From positions 1 to 37,212 of the forward strand of contig QYPH01000062.1 of assembly GCA_007279905.1 (NCBI GenBank): a stretch of DNA of 37,212 nt. The letters run 5' to 3'. Source of the stretch: Actinomycetota bacterium (GTDB lineage: Bacteria; Actinomycetota; Acidimicrobiia; Acidimicrobiales; Ilumatobacteraceae). The translations under genes and the position numbers were made by a program. Position 1 is the stretch's first letter, and each line of letters opens with the position of its first letter. This document shows positions 25,599 through 32,189 of this stretch, one piece after another. Below the pieces are notes generated by a model that did not search any database, was not told the DNA's origin, and saw only the letters and a list, made by a program, of their open reading frames with translations.

Positions 25599-26561
25599 TT
25601 ATTTCCAGGAGATGGTGTCGACAAAGACTCGAGAGAGTGGTTGTTGCACATCAACAATGTCGTTGACTGTTGGGCAAGTTGCACCATCTTGTACAAACAG
25701 CATCGTTGAGTGCATGTGCGGCGGCTCGAGCATCGTGAGGCGTTGTTTTGCAAAATGGAACGGGCTGAGATCGCCAGCAAGTGCAGCAACACCATGGTTT
25801 GATCCGCAACCAACCACAACAAGTGATCCACTGCCGGAAATTGGCGTGTTGCGGTAGCCGGCTGTTCCTCCACTGACGTGGTTCACATCCAACACATCGG
25901 CACCGAGTGTGAGCATCGACTTGTCACCAAGCCACAAAGCAGTGCCAGAGCGAGCAATGATCTTTCGTTGTGAATGAGCGATACGTAGCGTGTTCAGTGC
26001 AGACGCATCGATATGGCTGACATACATTGGCAGATTATTCGGCAAGATGCTGAGCCAATGGGTGATCTCTTGCATGTGCTCAGTAGCCGTGCCATCGAGC
26101 GGTGGGTGCACCGACCAACCATGCTGCTCAAAGCCTGCAGCCAGAACAGCACTAACAATCGACGCGACACCGGCAGCACCTTCAACACCAAAACGTTGCA
26201 CGCTCGATCGGAGTTTGATAATCACGCGTCCGCTCCATCCGTGCGACACAAGTGTGTCGACGTGATGCACTGACCCAACGACGAGAACTGCGTTGGCAGG
26301 AAGCGACGACGGTATTTCGAAGCCAACTGGTGTGAGCACGAGTGGCGTATGCGATGCAGGAATATCGTGGGCTTCAAACACCGTGCCAACAGCAATCTCG
26401 GTGGCAATCGAAAGTGCTTGTTCAATCAAGATCGGTCGGCCAAAACCGTAACCGTTACCTTTGACAACCGGTACGAGATGTTGGGCATCGCCAAGGCCTG
26501 CGGCAAAGGTCTGCACATGGCTGAGCCATGCTTGGCGATCGACTGTCAGGCGCAAAGTCAT
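25599..26561 (-). CDS. alanine racemase-like PLP protein (fold type III)
   Basis: A 320-residue protein with an Alr-like N-terminal barrel. LVPVVKGNGYGFG matches the PLP-lysine motif (usually VKADAYGHG). KLRSSVQRFGV corresponds to the substrate-contact motif with R-x-G, VSHIDAS and RSGTALWLG follow, and the C-terminal domain has GGTAGYRNTPIS aligning with the catalytic Tyr segment. At 320 residues it is about 40-60 shorter than canonical Alr, and several motifs are altered (GNGYGFG, no GYGDG). It may be a racemase for another amino acid or a divergent non-racemase. It starts a five-gene reverse-strand run and diverges from the DUF4395 gene. Confidence 0.7.
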   Translation of the reverse strand: MTLRLTVDRQAWLSHVQTFAAGLGDAQHLVPVVKGNGYGFGRPILIEQALSIATEIAVGTVFEAHDIPASHTPLVLTPVGFEIPSSLPANAVLVVGSVHHVDTLVSHGWSGRVIIKLRSSVQRFGVEGAAGVASIVSAVLAAGFEQHGWSVHPPLDGTATEHMQEITHWLSILPNNLPMYVSHIDASALNTLRIAHSQRKIIARSGTALWLGDKSMLTLGADVLDVNHVSGGTAGYRNTPISGSGSLVVVGCGSNHGVAALAGDLSPFHFAKQRLTMLEPPHMHSTMLFVQDGATCPTVNDIVDVQQPLSRVFVDTISWK

Positions 26562-26606
26562 GTGTCATCACGGTATCTGAACGGTTTGGATGCCCCGTTT
26601 AAACCC

Positions 26607-26624
26607 GACTTGTTAAGTCAACAA
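26607..26624. promoter_or_regulatory. interleaved inverted repeats, candidate operator
   Basis: In the 83-base divergent gap between the racemase-like and DUF4395 genes, GACTTGTTAAGTC (26607-26619) is a palindrome with 5-bp arms, and TTGTT-AAGTC-AACAA (26610-26624) is a second one sharing bases. It lies about 20 bases upstream of the DUF4395 start. A regulator site is possible; chance is not excluded in an AT-rich spacer. Confidence 0.3.
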
Positions 26625-26644
26625 TTGCCCTTTAGGCTGATGCA

Positions 26645-27160
26645 ATGGCCAAACTCTTCAGTTTTCCTAATCCCGTTAACGAGACATCTGCCCGAATCGT
26701 GGCAGGCGGTGCTGTCATTCTGGGCACCCTATTTGCCGCACTTGGCAGTGGGTGGGTATTGGCTGCGTTGGCTTACGGTTTTATTGCACGAGTATTGACC
26801 GGCCCCACATTAAGCCCACTTGGTCGGCTCTCGACGCAAGTGCTCACACCATTGATCACACCATTGATGAAGGGTGAACATCGACTGGTGCCTGGCCCGC
26901 CAAAAAGGTTTGCACAGGGTGTTGGCGCAACTTTTAGCATCGTTGCGAGTGCGCTGTTTTTGAGTGGCGCAGAGACACCTGCACGATTTGTAATCGCAGC
27001 ACTTGTTGGAGCCGCGTTTCTTGAATCAGCATTTGCGATATGTCTCGGTTGCATCGTGTTTGGATGGTTGATGAAAGCCGGTTTGATTCCTGAAGAAGTT
27101 TGTGAAGAATGCAATAACTTCAGTTTGCGTTCTTTGGCCACGACGTCAAGTCAGGCTTAA
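26645..27160 (+). CDS. DUF4395 membrane protein with two CxxC motifs
   Basis: A 171-residue protein with about four transmembrane segments: FPNPVNETSARI start, AGGAVILGTLFAALGSGWVLAA, VIAALVGAAFLESAFAICLGC and FGWLMKAGL. Family marks are CLGC near the last membrane helix and IPEEVCEECN after it, two Cys pairs that could be redox-active or bind metal. DUF4395 proteins are widespread in actinobacteria and sometimes lie near thioredoxin-like genes; their role is not known to me. Its last 41 bases overlap the 3' end of mftF on the other strand. Confidence 0.8.
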   Translation: MAKLFSFPNPVNETSARIVAGGAVILGTLFAALGSGWVLAALAYGFIARVLTGPTLSPLGRLSTQVLTPLITPLMKGEHRLVPGPPKRFAQGVGATFSIVASALFLSGAETPARFVIAALVGAAFLESAFAICLGCIVFGWLMKAGLIPEEVCEECNNFSLRSLATTSSQA

Positions 27161-28535
27161 GCGCGTCGAAGTTTTGTTCAATCACGGCGCCTTTCCACAC
27201 TCCAACTCCATAGGCGGCGTCGTCCAGCACGTGCAATGCAGTAAACCGTATTGGATCGAGCTTTGGTCGGCATTTCCACCATTCGTACATTGATGGAACA
27301 ACTGCAGCAGTAATGAGTACCCAGCGCATACGTTTTGAAAACAGTGCAACCACAACTGCAATTGGCCACCACACTCGCGTAATTGCGCTAGCAATTGTGC
27401 GTCCGGCATGCAAATTGCCAAGACCAGCCAAGCGAGCAGACTCTTCGACGGCGTTGGGAACATCGCGCAATTTTCGTGCAAGTGCGGCAATCGTGCCTGC
27501 GCCTACGAGTGCGCCAAAGATTGGGTAACCGAGCGCAATAAGTGCCCACATGCCGGCCGAGTATCCACTTACTCGCACGGGTGCAAGTGCGCCGTCGTGT
27601 CGTTTTGCGAGTGCAGCAGCCGATGTGCCATAACTCATGCGCTGCGCCACAAAATCACTAACAGTTGATCGTGGTAAGTGAGAACACACTGCAGTCGGCT
27701 GGTAACGACAGCGCCAACCCGCAGCGTCCATGCGCCAGAGTGCGTCGACATCCTCACCGACCTGCAATGTTTCGTCGAAGCCGTTGATCTCGCGCATTGC
27801 TTCTGTGCGACACAACCACATGGCCGACGGTGTGTAACTGATGCGCGTACCTTTGCGAATACGACCCTCAAGTGGACCTAGGTCGAGCGGTGATCGCACA
27901 GTTTCATAGGCGCCAAGAGCCCCTTCGGTAGGGGTACTAATAATGCGCGGTGCAACAAGACCAATGCGCTCGTCGGCACAATACGAGAGCAGTTCAATCA
28001 ACGTGTTGTTTTCGAGTGTTACATCTACATCGACAAACGCAACAAACGGTGTGGTCACAAATTGCAATCCGTGGTTACGCGCAGCGCCTGGTCCCTTGTT
28101 GTTGTCGAGCGAAACGACTCGTGCACCAACAATGTCAGAAATTGCGTGAGGAGACGCATCGTTGACCACAATGATGGTGGCTGCAGTAGAAGAGAGATTG
28201 GTCAGCGTGCCAACAAGTGTGTTGAGCAACCGCGCGTCTTTTGAGTTACGCACATGTGCAGGAATCACGATGCTTACATCGGCCAACGTAAATGGCTGTT
28301 CGGTGCCAACAATGTGAGTCGGATGTATGGCGCCAGCATCAAGTAGTCGGCTAGTCAATGTCTCGTGACCTGCTGGTAGAGGTAGCCCAATTTCGAGCAA
28401 CTCCGCAATATGGCGGCCTTCTTCACTCAAGGTAAACATCTTGAGTGGAGAGCCCGCAAACACCATGAGGCCACGCACGGGACGACGCCAGGACGGATCA
28501 ACAATGAAGTGCGGCTGGTTGACGAGATCGGTCAT
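27120..28535 (-). CDS. mftF: mycofactocin system glycosyltransferase MftF
   Basis: MftF adds glucose units to mycofactocin. The 471-residue protein has a roughly 85-residue N-terminal domain, then a GT2 glycosyltransferase fold: VSIVIPAHVRN, IIVVNDASPH, NKGPGAARNHGL, the metal-binding DxD as VAFVDVDVTLE, LVAPRII, and GFDETLQVGEDVDALWRM with the acceptor-side ED. The C-terminal ~140 residues contain two or three hydrophobic segments, suggesting membrane association. The order mftA-B-C-(plsY-dedA)-E-F makes the assignment firm. It starts 27 bases after mftE and is the last gene of the operon. Confidence 0.93.
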   Translation of the reverse strand: MTDLVNQPHFIVDPSWRRPVRGLMVFAGSPLKMFTLSEEGRHIAELLEIGLPLPAGHETLTSRLLDAGAIHPTHIVGTEQPFTLADVSIVIPAHVRNSKDARLLNTLVGTLTNLSSTAATIIVVNDASPHAISDIVGARVVSLDNNKGPGAARNHGLQFVTTPFVAFVDVDVTLENNTLIELLSYCADERIGLVAPRIISTPTEGALGAYETVRSPLDLGPLEGRIRKGTRISYTPSAMWLCRTEAMREINGFDETLQVGEDVDALWRMDAAGWRCRYQPTAVCSHLPRSTVSDFVAQRMSYGTSAAALAKRHDGALAPVRVSGYSAGMWALIALGYPIFGALVGAGTIAALARKLRDVPNAVEESARLAGLGNLHAGRTIASAITRVWWPIAVVVALFSKRMRWVLITAAVVPSMYEWWKCRPKLDPIRFTALHVLDDAAYGVGVWKGAVIEQNFDALKPDLTSWPKNAN

Positions 28536-28562
28536 AGTTGTGCCTAGTGGATTGTGTGTTTC

Positions 28563-29240
28563 TTAGTTCATGTGTTCGTTAATAAAGATAACGAGATCTT
28601 GTGTTAATTGCGAGAGCAAGCTCAGACCGTGTTCAACAGTCGCAGTAGTCGGGTCTCCCAAAACGCCGTTGATAGAAACCGCACGTACTCCGCCGCTGCG
28701 TAATTGTGTTTCCAACTGACTGAATGGTTGGGTAGCGCCAGCCTTCGCCATCGACATGTTGACTCGTGATGAGTCGATGGCCAGCATCATCGAAGTCTCG
28801 CTTGTTCCTGCATGAGCATCGCCGTTAGCAATACGCGGCCACCATGTTGCGACATTGTGCTGTTCGCTCTTGAGTGTGCGTGTTGCCGCGTTTACAGCAT
28901 CGGTATTGCCACCGTGACCATTGACAAATACAACACCGTTGCACCAGTCGGCGGATCGAACGATCTCGATCAAGACTTGGGTGAGAGCAGCAGTGCCAAT
29001 CGACAAGGTGCCAGGAAAGCCAGCATGTTCGCCACTTGCTGTGATGGAAAGACTTGGGGCAATCAGGATGCGATCGTTGTGCAGTGCAGCCTGAGCGCAC
29101 AAATACTGCGCAATTTGGGTGTCGGTGTCAAGTGGCAGGTGCGGGCCGTGCTGTTCGCATGATCCGAGTGGCAATAACAAAACGGTCGATTGGCGACTCG
29201 CAACCTGTGGCCAAGTGTTGGATGCAAAGTTGTTGGCCAC
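28563..29240 (-). CDS. mftE: mycofactocin precursor peptide peptidase MftE (creatininase family)
   Basis: MftE cuts the modified precursor to release the C-terminal Val-Tyr-derived core (AHDP). The 225-residue protein has the creatininase metal motif LPLGSCEQHGPHLPLDTD (E29, H31, D40), then GEHAGFPGTLSIGT, FVNGHGGNTDAV and GDAHAGTSETSMML with the remaining ligand Glu. Length and motifs match the mycobacterial enzyme. The start is GTG at 29240, nine bases after the dedA stop. Cytoplasmic. Confidence 0.93.
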   Translation of the reverse strand: MANNFASNTWPQVASRQSTVLLLPLGSCEQHGPHLPLDTDTQIAQYLCAQAALHNDRILIAPSLSITASGEHAGFPGTLSIGTAALTQVLIEIVRSADWCNGVVFVNGHGGNTDAVNAATRTLKSEQHNVATWWPRIANGDAHAGTSETSMMLAIDSSRVNMSMAKAGATQPFSQLETQLRSGGVRAVSINGVLGDPTTATVEHGLSLLSQLTQDLVIFINEHMN

Positions 29241-29248
29241 GCCAAAGA

Positions 29249-29857
29249 CTAAGGGCGAAGACGTTTGCGCACAAAGCGCACTGCTTCGATCAGCAAAGTT
29301 GCGCTCACTGCGCCACCGAACGCGACCAGAAATGCCTTGGTGTGGTCATCTTGAAACGTTTTGCCGCCAATGAAGCCGAGAAGAGATGCGTACAAAGCCC
29401 AAATTGAAGCCGCGACAATTGTCCAGCCAACAAACCACCTGTGGTCTCGGCGAGTGACACCACACGTGAGCGTGAGGATGGTGCGTCCGCCGGGAATAAA
29501 ACGTGCGGTGATCAGCAATAGACCTCCGCGTTGCTCAATCTGATGAATAACTTTTTCGAGGCGCACTTGACTTTTTTCGTTGCGGGTGTATCGCTGCAGT
29601 ATGCGCTCGCTCGCTTCGCGTCCGATGAGGTACGACATATTGTCACCAATAAATGCACCAGCGGCTGCCACCAGAATGACCAGTGCAATCGACAAATTTC
29701 CAGAGCCTGCACTTACGCCGCCAACGATGACAAGTGTTTCACTTGGCACGATCGGTATTACCGAATCGGCAACCGCAATCGTAAAGATAATTAAATAAAA
29801 CCAGGGTGACGATGAAAAGTGCTCAAGCCATGCAAAAAAGTCGTTGAGCTGATTCAT
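29249..29857 (-). CDS. DedA-family (SNARE-associated) membrane protein
   Basis: A 202-residue polytopic protein of the DedA/VTT family. It has an N-terminal amphipathic region, VIPIVPSETLVIVGG with the conserved Pro-Ser-Glu, GAFIGDNMSYLIGRE, and the signature ITARFIPGGRTILTLTCG (R-F-x-P-G-x-R), then a C-terminal membrane hairpin. DedA proteins flip or scramble polyprenyl phosphate or phospholipids across the membrane. It lies between plsY and mftE with gaps of 19 and 8 bases, inside the mycofactocin operon, an unusual position. Confidence 0.9.
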   Translation of the reverse strand: MNQLNDFFAWLEHFSSSPWFYLIIFTIAVADSVIPIVPSETLVIVGGVSAGSGNLSIALVILVAAAGAFIGDNMSYLIGREASERILQRYTRNEKSQVRLEKVIHQIEQRGGLLLITARFIPGGRTILTLTCGVTRRDHRWFVGWTIVAASIWALYASLLGFIGGKTFQDDHTKAFLVAFGGAVSATLLIEAVRFVRKRLRP

Positions 29858-29876
29858 TACATTTCAGCCAAAAACG

Positions 29877-30491
29877 TTAAGCGTTTTCTTCGTGAGTCTT
29901 GAGTCGGCGAATGTTTGGCAAGTGTCGAATAATGATCATGCCAACAAGCCCAAGTGATGCAGCCAACTCCCACATGTGGTCATTGCGCCAGAAGGCAACG
30001 TACACAGGTACTGCAACGGTAATGATCAATGAAGCAATTGATGACTTGCCAGTTGATTTGCGCAACACAAACCACGATGTGCACAAGATCAAACTCATGA
30101 TGGGGTACAGCACGTACATCACGCCACCACCGGTGGCAACACCCTTGCCACCCACAAACTTGCGAGTGACGGGAAACGTGTGGCCGATCACGGCGGCATA
30201 GCCACAGGCATAGGCAAGGTACGAGACAGGATGCGCGTTCGGTTGTGTGTTCATCGCGAGCCACGCAAGTCCCACCGAAGCAGAACCCTTAAGCACATCG
30301 GCAACGAAAACTACGAGACCGTATTTCCACCCGAGCAAGCGCACAACATTGGATGTGCCTGGATTGCCGGACCCTGCTGCGGTGACATCGACTCCACCTC
30401 GCTTGGCAACGAGAAGGGCACTTGGGAATGTGCCGAGAAAATACGAAACAATGATGGCGCCGATACTCAGCAGTGGATTGACGTCGTTCAT
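29877..30491 (-). CDS. plsY: glycerol-3-phosphate acyltransferase PlsY
   Basis: PlsY transfers an acyl group from acyl phosphate to glycerol 3-phosphate, the first step of phospholipid synthesis. The 204-residue five-helix membrane protein has all three family motifs: SYFLGTFPSALLVAKR, GSGNPGTSNVVRLLG, and GHTFPVTRKFVGGKGVATGGG. It overlaps the mftC stop by four bases (ATGA) and precedes dedA, so it is translationally coupled to the mycofactocin radical-SAM enzyme. PlsX is not in the window. The family call is firm; why it is here is open. Confidence 0.93.
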   Translation of the reverse strand: MNDVNPLLSIGAIIVSYFLGTFPSALLVAKRGGVDVTAAGSGNPGTSNVVRLLGWKYGLVVFVADVLKGSASVGLAWLAMNTQPNAHPVSYLAYACGYAAVIGHTFPVTRKFVGGKGVATGGGVMYVLYPIMSLILCTSWFVLRKSTGKSSIASLIITVAVPVYVAFWRNDHMWELAASLGLVGMIIIRHLPNIRRLKTHEENA

Positions 30492-31645
30492 ACTCGTTCC
30501 ATTCGTTGCGCAGGATCTCTAGAAGTAGCCAGCCGGGGTGAATTGATCTTTACAGATCTGGAGTGATCCATCGAGGGTTTGGGGATGAGATTGATCGTTG
30601 CTGCCTTGACAAGTTCTTCGCCGTGGCCGGTAACGCACTCAGGGTCTGGTCCATCGAGTGGTATGCCAGTAAAGAATTTGGCGGCCATGCAACCACCTTG
30701 GCAGGCGTCGTAGCTTCCGCATGCCGAGCATGCTCCTGCCGACTCTGGCTCGCGCAGCGAGAGAAACAGTTCGCTTTCTTTCCACACTTTGGTGAAGCCA
30801 CCATCATTCAGAAGTGAACCGGCTTTGAATTGAGCATGAATCACGAATGGGCATGCGTATACATCGCCAATCGGATCGATCAAGCACACGACACGGCCAG
30901 CGCCACACAGGTTGAGACCAGGGAGTGACTCGCCAAACGCATTTAAGTGAAAAAATGAATCGCCAGTGAGCACGTTGTCGCCATGCTTCATCAGCCAGTC
31001 GTAAATCTGGCGCTGTTGATGTTGCGTTGGGTGCAACTCGTCCCATGTGTCGGCACCTCTGCCAGACGGACGCAGGCGAGTGATGCGCAATTGCGCACCA
31101 TACGAGTCGGCAAGCGCTTTGAATGCATCGAGTTGATCGACGTTGTGTCGTGTAATGACCACGGAAATTTTGAATTGACCAAAGTTTGCATCGCGCAAAT
31201 GATTCATCGCAGCGATTGCTGTTGCATACGAACCCTTGCCACGCACAGCGTCGTTGGTGGCGGCGTCTACGCCATCGAGACTGATTTGAATATCGAGATA
31301 ATTCATTGCTGCCAACCGTCGAGCATTTTCTGCAGTGATGTACGTACCGTTAGTCGAAAACTTGACACCGATGTTGTTGGTTTCCGCGTGCTCGAGAATT
31401 TCAAAGAAGTCTTTGCGGATCATTGGCTCGCCGCCGCCGATGTTGATATAAAAAACTTGCAAGTCACGCAACTCATCGAGCACGGCTTTTGCTTGATTGG
31501 TTGAAAGTTCGCGTGGGTCTCTGGTGCCACTGCTCGACAAACAATGCACGCACTGCAGATTGCATGCGTAGGTGATTTCCCATGTCAAACAAATTGGAGC
31601 GTCGAGTCCAGCCTTGAGTTGTGTTGCGAGCGTTTTACCTGACAC
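30488..31645 (-). CDS. mftC: mycofactocin radical SAM maturase MftC
   Basis: MftC oxidatively decarboxylates the C-terminal Tyr of MftA and then forms a Val-Tyr carbon-carbon bond. The 385-residue protein has the radical-SAM cluster motif C28-N-L-Q-C32-V-H-C35, then NIGGGEPMIRKDFFEI, FSTNGTYIT and ISLDGVD. The C-terminal SPASM domain has CGAGRVVCLIDPIGDVYACPF and CSACGSYDACQGGC for the auxiliary clusters. RPSGRGADTWDELHPT and FFTGIPLDGPDPEC are near-identical to mycobacterial MftC as I recall it. The start is taken as GTG 31645, overlapping mftB by 11 bases, giving a length close to the family's; the frame is open further upstream inside mftB. No clear ribosome-binding site, consistent with coupling. 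Confidence 0.95.
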   Translation of the reverse strand: MSGKTLATQLKAGLDAPICLTWEITYACNLQCVHCLSSSGTRDPRELSTNQAKAVLDELRDLQVFYINIGGGEPMIRKDFFEILEHAETNNIGVKFSTNGTYITAENARRLAAMNYLDIQISLDGVDAATNDAVRGKGSYATAIAAMNHLRDANFGQFKISVVITRHNVDQLDAFKALADSYGAQLRITRLRPSGRGADTWDELHPTQHQQRQIYDWLMKHGDNVLTGDSFFHLNAFGESLPGLNLCGAGRVVCLIDPIGDVYACPFVIHAQFKAGSLLNDGGFTKVWKESELFLSLREPESAGACSACGSYDACQGGCMAAKFFTGIPLDGPDPECVTGHGEELVKAATINLIPKPSMDHSRSVKINSPRLATSRDPAQRMERV

Positions 31646-31901
31646 GAATGATGTCCGATGCAACGAGAGAGTCAATGGCTTGAATAAAACTTGGCCAGCG
31701 AGCAGGCTGAATATCGTGAGCGCCCAGTGCATCTTGCACGGTGGCGTAGTCGGCGATGTCGCGAACCACAGCTACTACGTCTGGGTGTTTTAAGAAAACG
31801 AGTTTGCGATTGCCATAGTGATAGGCAAGAGCACCAAACGTTTCAGGGCGTAGTGCTACTTGTGGGTTGAGCTCGCATGCCGTTTCCAGCGTGATTGACA
31901 T
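31635..31901 (-). CDS. mftB: mycofactocin precursor-binding chaperone MftB
   Basis: MftB is a small PqqD-like RiPP recognition element that binds the MftA leader and presents it to MftC. The 88-residue protein has the diagnostic LNPQVALRPETFGALAYHYG and RKLVFLKHP, followed by the helical C-terminal half. The length matches family members. The ATG at 31901 is the start that gives the normal N-terminus; the frame is open further upstream but crosses mftA. It begins 25 bases after mftA and its end overlaps mftC. Confidence 0.93.
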   Translation of the reverse strand: MSITLETACELNPQVALRPETFGALAYHYGNRKLVFLKHPDVVAVVRDIADYATVQDALGAHDIQPARWPSFIQAIDSLVASDIIRVR

Positions 31902-31926
31902 GATTGGTGAGAGATAATGTCTGTGG

Positions 31927-32061
31927 TTAATAGACGCCGCACATGCCGTCGATAGAGATTTCTTCGACGAGCAGTTCGGCAACAACTGGCGAAATGGCCT
32001 GATTAGCCGATTCCGTTTCCTGCACAATTTCGCTCACTTGGGCTGTAGTAGTCGGTTCCAT
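31927..32061 (-). CDS. mftA: mycofactocin precursor peptide MftA
   Basis: A 44-residue peptide, easily missed by gene finders. The C-terminus EEISIDGMCGVY is the hallmark of MftA (mycobacterial form ends IDGMCGVY). The terminal Val-Tyr is the part turned into the redox cofactor by MftC and MftE. The N-terminal leader is acidic and Gln/Thr/Ser-rich, as expected for binding by MftB. The ATG at 32061 has GGCAGG only a few bases upstream, a tight spacing. mftB follows 25 bases later on the same strand. The stop is TAA at 31927-31929. Confidence 0.96.
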   Translation of the reverse strand: MEPTTTAQVSEIVQETESANQAISPVVAELLVEEISIDGMCGVY

Positions 32062-32117
32062 TACCTGCCAACAATACTCAAATGCCACCTCTCGGGCTAT
32101 TGTCAGCAGTAGGAACC

Positions 32118-32171
32118 GTGGCTATCAGAGCCACACTTAAGAGCCACATTTAAGAGCCACATTTAATAGCC
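32118..32171. promoter_or_regulatory. inverted repeat plus three tandem 13-bp repeats in mftA/adh promoter region
   Basis: The 128-base gap between the divergent mftA and alcohol dehydrogenase starts holds GTGGCT (32118-32123) facing AGCCAC (32129-32134). The second arm lies inside the first of three head-to-tail 13-mers (AGAGCCACACTTA 32127-32139, AGAGCCACATTTA 32140-32152 and 32153-32165). A partial fourth unit starts ATAGCC (32166-32171), and another GGCTAT lies at 32095-32100. Thus several GTGGCT/AGCCAC half-sites are arranged at 13-base steps, resembling a multi-site operator for a regulator controlling both directions. The ribosome-binding site AGGGGGA of adh follows at about 32179. Confidence 0.6.
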
Positions 32172-32189
32172 AAATAGTAGGGGGACATC

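Noticed and set aside
25034-25873. 279-codon reverse-strand open frame crossing two genes
   Set aside because: It overlaps the DUF418 and racemase-like genes in another frame and is Ser/Arg/His-rich, typical of a shadow frame.
32127-32171. CRISPR array
   Set aside because: The repeat unit is only 13 bases, head to tail without unique spacers, and no cas gene is present.
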